Below, piece by piece: positions 6,730 through 10,942 of a stretch of 10,942 nt of DNA (its first letter is position 1; every line of letters begins with the position of its first letter). The translations under genes and the position numbers were made by a program. This DNA comes from Syntrophomonas sp. UBA4922. GTDB lineage: Bacteria; Bacillota; Syntrophomonadia; Syntrophomonadales; Syntrophomonadaceae. The notes under the pieces were generated by a model. That model made no database searches. It saw only the letters and a list, made by a program, of their open reading frames with translations, and was not told where the DNA came from. The stretch is taken from NCBI GenBank assembly GCA_002398825.1, contig DHBS01000044.1:3392-14333 (forward strand), written 5' to 3'.

Positions 6730-7477
6730 ACTGAACCTTTTTCAAAGCCAGTTTCGATTGCTGCTTGTGATAGTCTAGGTACTCAGACAGACGCCGTGAA
6801 GAAGAATTTATAATCTGATTCCTGGATATGCCTTCCTTAGAGGCCAGTGCAAGAGCTTTGGTATTTTCGCCGACATTGTAGCAAATGTGAGCGTCACTGT
6901 TGATGCTTACTAAAGCCTTATATTTTTTAGCCATCTTGGCAAAGTCAGTGCACAGCGGAAAACTTCCGGGTCGAACTATGAATGAGCTATTATTCAGTTC
7001 CAAGGCTTTATTATAATCCCTGGCGGCCCTTACCACTGTTTCTGCGTCAACGGGGTATTTAGGGTTTCCGGGATGGGTGATCACGTGCACAAAGGGATTC
7101 TTTATCGCGGCCACCATCGCTACCGTGTTTTCCTCCAGAGTTGTTCCGCTATATCCAGTGTCATCGTGAAATCCGGCCAAAACGATATCCAGATAATCAG
7201 ACAATACGATCTCCGGCATATCGATGTTACCGGCAGAGTCCAGAATATTGGCTTCCACACCCCTTAAAACCTCAACTCCTTGCATTACGCGGGGGAGAGA
7301 AATCAAATTCGTAAAGTGATACCAGTGAGGAGCTCCGGGCATGTTCAGCCCATGATCGGTAATCGCTATGGTTTTTAAATCTTTTTCACCAGCCGCCTCA
7401 ACGATCTCTTTTATCGTGCTGTAGCCATGACCACTGGCAGTGGTATGAATGTGCAAATCTGCTTCCATTCTCATCAT
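6728..7477 (-). CDS. PHP-domain metallophosphatase, YcdX type
   Basis: This is a predicted trinuclear-metal phosphatase or phosphoesterase of the PHP superfamily, cytoplasmic, closest in layout to E. coli YcdX (about 245 aa; this has 249). The physiological substrate of that group is not established. Seen ligand motifs, in order: DLHIHT (H9, H11), H17 in SGHGYS, ITDHG (D41, H42), RGVEANI (E75), AGFHDDTGY (H104), ITHPGNPKYP (H135), LELNNSSF (family block) and INSDAHI (D195, H197). Every metal position expected for the subgroup is present, so it should be active. The start is the first of two adjacent ATGs at 7477; AAGGAGGTGA lies upstream, and the second ATG (7474) is also possible. It is transcribed alone, convergent with secF and divergent from the 80-aa membrane protein. 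Confidence 0.92.
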   Translation of the reverse strand: MMRMEADLHIHTTASGHGYSTIKEIVEAAGEKDLKTIAITDHGLNMPGAPHWYHFTNLISLPRVMQGVEVLRGVEANILDSAGNIDMPEIVLSDYLDIVLAGFHDDTGYSGTTLEENTVAMVAAIKNPFVHVITHPGNPKYPVDAETVVRAARDYNKALELNNSSFIVRPGSFPLCTDFAKMAKKYKALVSINSDAHICYNVGENTKALALASKEGISRNQIINSSSRRLSEYLDYHKQQSKLALKKVQ

Positions 7478-7505
7478 TTCTTATTTCACCTCCTTTCATT
7501 TTAAT

Positions 7506-7534
7506 TTTACAATCTGAATATTAATTAACATCAA
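7506..7534 (-). promoter_or_regulatory. Possible sigma-A promoter of the PHP gene
   Basis: On the minus strand TTGATG (7534-7529) and TGTAAA (7511-7506) are separated by exactly 17 bases, each matching the consensus hexamer at 4 of 6 positions, in AT-rich DNA just before the ribosome binding site. Plausible, not strong. Confidence 0.35.
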
Positions 7535-7667
7535 TTGATAAGTAAATTTTATGTAATCTTTAGGTTTGGATATGTTTACAACGGCCGGGGACTTTTATCG
7601 GGATAATTATCTGTCAGGAGTCAAAACAATTTGGCGGATCACTTGAGTTATGGGAACTGTCTCCTTA

Positions 7668-7702
7668 TTGTTCCATGGGGGTAAATTTTCTATAATTATA
7701 AT
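7668..7702 (+). promoter_or_regulatory. Sigma-A promoter of the 80-aa membrane protein gene
   Basis: TTGTTC (7668-7673) and a perfect TATAAT (7691-7696) are 17 bases apart, the ideal spacing. A second TATAAT follows immediately at 7697-7702. Transcription would begin about 30 bases before the start codon at 7736. Confidence 0.55.
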
Positions 7703-7735
7703 GATGATTAATGTGTAGGGCGGGGAGAAACGAAG

Positions 7736-7978
7736 ATGTTGGCTAAAGCGGCGACGGTGTTTACTGTAGTAGGATTGGTTTTGTTTTCCTATGGAGGTCT
7801 GTCTTATCTCAAGATAAGCCGTGAGCTTCAAAAACTCAAAGAAGAGGACCTGGTGGCTTATTACCTGGACCTCTTCTATAATTTGCTGCCCCGCCCGTTC
7901 TGGAGTGCGGTGGCCGGCCTGATCTTGATGCTCATGGGCTTTGTCACCGGCATTGCGGCATTTTGCTTCGAGAAGTAA
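7736..7978 (+). CDS. Small two-helix membrane protein, 80 aa, unknown function
   Basis: Not recognised. ATG 7736 has GGGGAG (7722-7727) 8 bases upstream and a good promoter. The protein has a hydrophobic helix at residues about 5-25 (AATVFTVVGLVLFSYGGLSYL), a charged amphipathic stretch at about 27-52 (ISRELQKLKEEDLVAYYLDL), and a second helix at about 57-77 (SAVAGLILMLMGFVTGIAAF), ending FCFEK. A helical hairpin with the charged loop on one membrane face is the likely topology. It is a single-gene unit, divergent from the PHP gene and ending 23 bases from the convergent YdcZ-type gene, with no clear terminator in that gap. Confidence 0.72.
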   Translation: MLAKAATVFTVVGLVLFSYGGLSYLKISRELQKLKEEDLVAYYLDLFYNLLPRPFWSAVAGLILMLMGFVTGIAAFCFEK

Positions 7979-8001
7979 ACCTGCTTTGATCTTATTACGG
8001 G

Positions 8002-8439
8002 CTACTCCATCAACAGGATGCGGGCGCCTACGGCCAGCAGGAGCACTCCTAAGATGTCTCTTATTTGGAAATCACATTGCTTCATGCCAAAAGCCCCTAT
8101 GTTGTCAATGATCAATGCGGTTAAAATCTGAGCCACAATAATGGCAGTGGTGGCATTGCCAACCCCAATCTGCGGTATGGTGCGCACCACTGCGTATATA
8201 ATCACCACATTCATAATACCGCCCAAATAGGCGTACCAGGGAACCTCCTGCAGTTTGCTGGTCTGCCAGCCTATCCCCAAAGCCAAAATAATCAATGATA
8301 CGGTCAACACCCCGATGACATGCACCACCAGGGTCGATTGCCAGATTCCGATCACCTTGCCCAGGGCCGCGTTAAATGTTCCTTGCAGGGCCATAGCCGC
8401 TCCGGATAGGGCTGCCAAACCCAAATAAAGCCAATTCAC
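8002..8439 (-). CDS. YdcZ/DUF606 family small DMT-type membrane transporter
   Basis: The product has 145 residues, the normal size for DUF606 proteins, which have about five helices and belong to the drug/metabolite transporter superfamily; some act as pairs encoded side by side, but only one copy is present here. Substrate unknown. Helices are at about 3-24 (LYLGLAALSGAAMALQGTFN), 34-55, 68-88 (PWYAYLGGIMNVVIIYAVVR), 92-112 and 127-143 (DILGVLLLAVGARILL). Family features seen are the N-terminal small-residue helix leading into QGTFNAALG and the G-x-G-NATTAI segment at 92-100. The start is GTG 8439, with AAAGGAG 8-9 bases upstream. It is the last of three minus-strand genes after the ZIP transporter and the 61-aa gene, 82 bases beyond the latter, and may be co-transcribed. 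Confidence 0.9.
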   Translation of the reverse strand: MNWLYLGLAALSGAAMALQGTFNAALGKVIGIWQSTLVVHVIGVLTVSLIILALGIGWQTSKLQEVPWYAYLGGIMNVVIIYAVVRTIPQIGVGNATTAIIVAQILTALIIDNIGAFGMKQCDFQIRDILGVLLLAVGARILLME

Positions 8440-8521
8440 CGCTTGTGCTCCTTTCGCCTCTGTTGGCTATATTGTTTATAACCGCCAGTGGTTTTATGCA
8501 AGGAGCTAACTGCAGCGCCCT

Positions 8522-8707
8522 TTAGAAGCGGTCCCAGACCCCGTAAATCCATTTCAAATAACAGGCCCGGGCTCGACGCAGCTTATTGAGCTTATCACGC
8601 AACTGCTGGCGTTCTGTGAAATTGCCGCAATTGACCAGCTGTTCCTTCAATCGCTCGATATCTTCCTGCAGATCATGGAGTGTCTTTCCTACCCAGCCGT
8701 TTTGCAC
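8522..8707 (-). CDS. Small helical protein, 61 aa, unknown
   Basis: Not recognised with confidence. The frame starts at GTG 8707; GGGGTGG (8720-8714) lies 6 bases upstream, an acceptable but imperfect RBS. The sequence is almost entirely predicted helix: a first amphipathic helix at residues about 8-26 (KTLHDLQEDIERLKEQLV), a short turn (NCGNFT), and a second helix at about 31-54 rich in Arg/Lys (RQQLRDKLNKLRRARACYLKW), ending in an aromatic tail (IYGVWDRF). The two-helix layout is like Spo0E-type phosphatases, but the SQELD signature is absent (RDKLN occupies that place), so I do not assign it. It lies between the ZIP and YdcZ-type genes, same strand. Confidence 0.55.
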   Translation of the reverse strand: MQNGWVGKTLHDLQEDIERLKEQLVNCGNFTERQQLRDKLNKLRRARACYLKWIYGVWDRF

Positions 8708-8766
8708 CGCTTACCACCCCGTTAAAAATGTTAACCCACTATAGTTTACGGAGTATTATGGCATAG

Positions 8767-8780
8767 GTGCCGATCGGCAC
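8767..8780. promoter_or_regulatory. Perfect 14-bp palindrome, candidate operator or short hairpin
   Basis: GTGCCGATCGGCAC is an exact inverted repeat with no spacer, about 60 bases before the 61-aa gene start and about 22 bases after the ZIP gene stop (both minus). It suits a dimeric repressor site. It could also be a weak transcript hairpin after the ZIP gene, but the absence of a loop and of a T run argue against a terminator. Confidence 0.4.
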
Positions 8781-8802
8781 ATGGAATCATTTGGTATCAG
8801 GC

Positions 8803-9516
8803 CTAAATAAAGGTGGCCAGAGCGATGATGACAACGCCGATGCAGAAGCCCATCCACCGGCTGCGCATTCCTTGGGCCGATGCCTGCGGCCACAGCTGAA
8901 ACACAACTAAATAGAGCATTATGCCCGAAGCAAAGCCTAACAGCCAGGGCAATAACTGCGGCACCATAGCTATGCCCAGTTTTCCGGCGCCAGTCCCCAG
9001 CGGAGTGATCAGGCCTATGGCAGCCGTCTCCAGCAGAATGCGCAGGCGGCGCTGCCCCCCCATCAGCAAGGGGGCGGCTATAGCCATGCCCTCAGGAATA
9101 TTATGTATAGCAATGGCCAGGGCGATCACCATGCCGGTGCGCGCCTTAAGTTCCCCGCCCATAGCGATGGCCATGCCCTCAGGCAGGTCATGCATGGCTA
9201 TCCCCAGCATGATCAGGTAACCAAGTCCCAGCAAAGTCTCCGGCCCCTTCATCTTTTTTCCCAGCCAGAGATCACAGAAAAAGATGGCGGCGACGCCCAG
9301 CAGAATGCCCCCCAAAGCGGCTTTAGGACTGCTCAACAGAGCGGATGGCAACATATCCAGCAACACTACCGCCACCATTACGCCCGAAGCCAGGCCAAGA
9401 AAAACGGCCAGGCTGCGGTTGCTCCAATTGCGCTTCATAAAAAGCACCAGGGCCCCGACGGTAGTGCAGAATCCCGCCGCAACGCTCATAAATATTACAT
9501 TATCAAACACCTTCAT
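8803..9516 (-). CDS. ZIP-family metal transporter with altered late motif
   Basis: The product has 237 residues with about seven or eight helices. ZIP proteins move divalent metals such as zinc or iron into the cytoplasm; the GufA/ZupT-like branch has this size. Seen: the two metal-site helices HDLPEGMAIA (109-118) and HNIPEGMAIA (138-147), supplying H109, D110, E113, H138, N139 and E142. Also seen is LGLASGVMVAVVLLDMLP (40-57), the TM2 block. Odd: the late motif that normally reads like Y-V-x-x-D/E-E-x-I-P-E is LYLVVFQLWPQA here (201-212), so its acidic residues are replaced by Phe and Gln. The long His-rich cytoplasmic loop of many ZIPs is absent. The ATG at 9516 is almost touching the GGGGG sequence; GTG at 9510 has better spacing, and a TAA in frame just upstream limits the choice to these. 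First of three minus-strand genes. Confidence 0.9.
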   Translation of the reverse strand: MKVFDNVIFMSVAAGFCTTVGALVLFMKRNWSNRSLAVFLGLASGVMVAVVLLDMLPSALLSSPKAALGGILLGVAAIFFCDLWLGKKMKGPETLLGLGYLIMLGIAMHDLPEGMAIAMGGELKARTGMVIALAIAIHNIPEGMAIAAPLLMGGQRRLRILLETAAIGLITPLGTGAGKLGIAMVPQLLPWLLGFASGIMLYLVVFQLWPQASAQGMRSRWMGFCIGVVIIALATFI

Positions 9517-9724
9517 TCCCCCGGCCGCTTAACCCATAATAATAATTCTTATGTGGTAAACGGCCGGATTAGGATTTTTTTGAGTGACAGCCGGGGCCGG
9601 ACGCCGTCCCCAAATGGAATTTACGGGCTATTCCGGCCAGTTGAAATAATTACCAGCGGATTTGCGCTTAGCAGTAATATTCACAGCAAAAATCTCATAA
9701 GGTGCAGCAAGGAGGTGGAAAGAG

Positions 9725-10099
9725 GTGTGGAAAAATTTAAGCATTGAATTGAATGGACTGGCCCGGGCGATTCTATTATCGCTGCTCCTGGCAGCGGCTG
9801 CTGCTGTGGTTGTGTATTATACCAACCTGTCGGAGGAGCTGTTTGGGCTTATGGCCCAGTTGATCCTGGCCCTAGGCGTTTTTACAGGAGCGGCCTATGT
9901 TGCCAAGGTTCGTGCCAGCCGGGGTCTGGTCAGGGGGTTGAATTTCGGGGTGATGATCTTTATCCTTATGCTCATTGCAACTGTGGCCATCAGTCCCGGC
10001 TTACTCAGTTTAAAAGGTTCACTTTACAACCTTTTGCTCTGTTTGGCATCCGGGGCTTTGGGCGGCATCCTGGGCATCGGGCTGAGCAACAATTCTTAG
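9725..10099 (+). CDS. TIGR04086 / YrzE-like membrane protein
   Basis: The product has 124 residues and four predicted helices: about 12-32 (LARAILLSLLLAAAAAVVVYY), 39-60 (LFGLMAQLILALGVFTGAAYVA), 72-92 (NFGVMIFILMLIATVAI) and 101-121 (LYNLLLCLASGALGGILGIGL). The pattern of four helices, the AKVRASRGLVRGLNFG loop and the Gly-rich last helix match the TIGR04086 family of Firmicutes, whose function is unknown. In related genomes such genes are often near secDF/yajC; here it is about 3.4 kb from secF, with unrelated genes in between. The start is GTG 9725: AAGGAGGTGG (9709-9718) gives GGAGG 9 bases upstream. It ends in a clear terminator and is convergent with spoVM. Confidence 0.82.
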   Translation: MWKNLSIELNGLARAILLSLLLAAAAAVVVYYTNLSEELFGLMAQLILALGVFTGAAYVAKVRASRGLVRGLNFGVMIFILMLIATVAISPGLLSLKGSLYNLLLCLASGALGGILGIGLSNNS

Positions 10100-10130
10100 A
10101 AAATCCCTACGATGGAAAAACCAGAAAACA

Positions 10131-10172
10131 GCCAGCAAAGCCGACTCACCCGGCTCCGCTGGCCGTCTTTTT
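10131..10172. terminator. Bidirectional terminator between the TIGR04086 gene and spoVM
   Basis: GCCAGC (10131-10136) pairs with GCTGGC (10158-10163), and inside it GCCG (10140-10143) with CGGC (10151-10154), around a 7-base loop and a 3x3 internal loop. TTTTT follows at 10168-10172 on the plus strand; on the minus strand the stem is followed by TGTTTTCTGGTTTTT. It can therefore serve both convergent genes. Confidence 0.75.
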
Positions 10173-10187
10173 ACAGACTGTAGCGGT

Positions 10188-10209
10188 ACCTGCCGTTTCC
10201 CGGTCAGGT
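10188..10209. other. Hairpin in the spoVM 3' region
   Basis: ACCTG-CCG (10188-10195) pairs with CGG-(T)-CAGGT (10201-10209) around a 5-base loop, 8 base pairs with one bulge. It lies about 45 bases past the spoVM stop and before the main terminator. No T run, so a transcript-stability role is more likely than termination. Confidence 0.35.
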
Positions 10210-10252
10210 CCGATCTCTAAACCATTGCGACTCTTCATTTTATCCCCAACCA

Positions 10253-10318
10253 TTAACCCCATATCTTCATCAAAAGATTGCGCAGGAAACCCGGGAGCCT
10301 AAAGTAATATACCCGCAC
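10253..10318 (-). CDS. spoVM: Stage V sporulation protein SpoVM (21 aa)
   Basis: SpoVM is a tiny amphipathic helix made in the mother cell. It senses the curved outer forespore membrane and anchors SpoIVA, the base of the spore coat. This frame encodes 21 residues from GTG 10318 to TAA 10253-10255, with a perfect AAGGAGG (10334-10328) 9 bases upstream. It aligns without gaps to the B. subtilis 26-mer as I recall it: M1, Y4, L8, P9, F11, L12 and G21 are identical, R2 and R7 replace Lys, and the rest is mostly hydrophobic (core YYFRLPGFLRNLLMKIW). Pro9, which in B. subtilis is needed for correct localisation, is kept. The five-residue polar tail of the Bacillus peptide is missing. A sigma-E-like promoter lies just upstream, matching the known control of spoVM. 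It follows dinG on the same strand. The short length limits certainty, but RBS, promoter and alignment agree. Confidence 0.82.
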   Translation of the reverse strand: MRVYYFRLPGFLRNLLMKIWG

Positions 10319-10358
10319 TTGTTTTTGCCTCCTTAAAATAAACACTACCTTTTCTGGT

Positions 10359-10387
10359 ATTGTATGATTGTCTGTTAAAAAAGGTGA
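10359..10387 (-). promoter_or_regulatory. Sigma-E-like sporulation promoter of spoVM
   Basis: On the minus strand CATACAAT (10366-10359) exactly matches the sigma-E -10 consensus; it also fits the sigma-K pattern CATANNNTA. Fourteen bases upstream, TCACCTT (10387-10381) matches the sigma-E -35 (about KMATATT) at 5 of 7 positions. The predicted transcript would start about 35 bases before the GTG of spoVM and include its RBS. Confidence 0.6.
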
Positions 10388-10394
10388 CAAATAT

Positions 10395-10942
10395 TTAGGA
10401 CGGGGTCAAATAAGCGGTGCCGGTTCCAGCCAGAAAAGCGGGCAATTCGGCTCTTTTAAGGCTGACTACCTTTTTGATGGGAATACTGTTTTTGAATACC
10501 CGGCCATAAGAGCGGTTGGCCAGACGGGCGTCCAGAACGATCAATAGTCCGCGGTCGCTTTCACTGCGGATCAAGCGCCCGGCGCCTTGCTTAAAGCGGA
10601 CCGCAGCATCGGGCAGCATGAAGCCCTGAAAACTGCTGCGTCTTTGCAGCCGGAAATAACGGTCGCCGGCACTGCAGAAAGGGTCGGCCGGGGAACGGAA
10701 GGGCAAGCGTACCATAACCAGGGTTTGCAGAACCTCCCCTTTGAGATCGACCCCTTCCCAAAAGGTCTCCAATCCCATCAATACAGTATTGGGAGCCTCG
10801 ATGAACAACTCCATAAGGCGCTTGAATTCTCCATCCTCACCCTGCACCAGGAGGCAGAGTCCTTGTTCATCGGCCCAATCCCGCAAGTCTTTGGAGGCCT
10901 GGCGCAGCTCTTTGCGCGAGGTGAACAAGACCATGGTGCGGC
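10395..10942 (-). CDS. dinG: DinG/XPD-type ATP-dependent helicase, C-terminal part
   Basis: Only the last 182 or so codons are present; the frame is open at the right edge (an Arg-Thr pair precedes the first Met), so that Met is internal. Seen: the helicase motif TMVLFTSRKELR, the block MGLETFWEGVDLKGE, VMVRLPFRSPADP, and motif VI RFKQGAGRLIRSESDRGL followed by VLDARL. These are hallmarks of the second RecA-like domain of superfamily 2 helicases of the DinG/XPD group, which unwind DNA 5' to 3'. Walker motifs, the Fe-S cysteines and any N-terminal exonuclease domain would lie outside the window, so the subtype cannot be settled. The end of the protein (KRAELPAFLAGTGTAYLTPS) is normal. spoVM follows 77 bases downstream on the same strand with its own promoter. 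Confidence 0.92.
   Translation of the reverse strand, partial: RTMVLFTSRKELRQASKDLRDWADEQGLCLLVQGEDGEFKRLMELFIEAPNTVLMGLETFWEGVDLKGEVLQTLVMVRLPFRSPADPFCSAGDRYFRLQRRSSFQGFMLPDAAVRFKQGAGRLIRSESDRGLLIVLDARLANRSYGRVFKNSIPIKKVVSLKRAELPAFLAGTGTAYLTPS

Noticed and set aside
9103..9747. A 214-codon plus-strand frame antisense to the ZIP gene
   Set aside because: Gln/His/Arg-rich translation typical of a shadow frame opposite a membrane protein gene; it also overlaps the TIGR04086 start.
10188..10215. Resemblance to the SRP RNA tip (GGTCAGGTCCG)
   Set aside because: The matching half GGAAGGAAGCAGC is absent, and the bases fold into a simple 8-bp hairpin.
1..10942. CRISPR array, tRNA, rRNA, intact insertion sequence
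   Set aside because: No regularly spaced repeats, no T-loop-like GTTCRAAYC context with a cloverleaf, no rRNA core sequences and no transposase were seen on reading both strands.

Overview
This window looks like a piece of the chromosome of an endospore-forming member of the Firmicutes, probably class Clostridia (Peptococcaceae-like). The grounds are strong AGGAGG-type ribosome binding sites, frequent GTG starts, separate secD and secF genes rather than the fused Bacillus secDF, a TIGR04086-type membrane protein, and a tiny gene at 10253-10318 (minus) that I read as spoVM, the spore-coat anchoring peptide. No rRNA, tRNA, CRISPR array or intact insertion sequence is visible.

Left part (1-2387, minus): the 5' portion of a large secreted Rhs/YD-repeat protein with a signal peptide, an acidic Pro/Asn-rich linker, GLUG repeats, a DUF6531-like junction and YD repeats running off the left edge. 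Its C-terminus, where a toxin domain would sit, is outside the window. A 408-base gene-free stretch separates it from a divergent gene for a DNA-binding (excisionase/MerR-type) HTH fused to a Uma2 (DUF820) PD-(D/E)XK nuclease-like domain (2796-3545).

Centre (3651-6368, plus): an unrecognised 129-aa membrane or exported protein, then a strongly structured 145-base leader, then secD and secF overlapping by ATGA. SecDF uses the proton-motive force to help SecA/SecYEG finish protein export. A small signal-bearing ORF followed by hairpins ahead of secDF has the layout of known arrest-peptide regulators, but no arrest motif is recognised.

Right-centre (6728-9516): a YcdX-type PHP metallophosphatase (minus) with its own terminator; an 80-aa two-helix membrane protein (plus) with a good promoter; then three minus-strand genes in transcription order: a ZIP metal transporter, a 61-aa helical protein and a YdcZ/DUF606 small transporter. 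A perfect 14-bp palindrome lies between the first two.

Right end: a TIGR04086 membrane protein (plus) converges on spoVM (minus) across a bidirectional terminator. spoVM has a strong ribosome binding site and a promoter matching the sporulation sigma-E -10 consensus, and it follows the 3' end of a DinG-family helicase gene that enters from the right edge.
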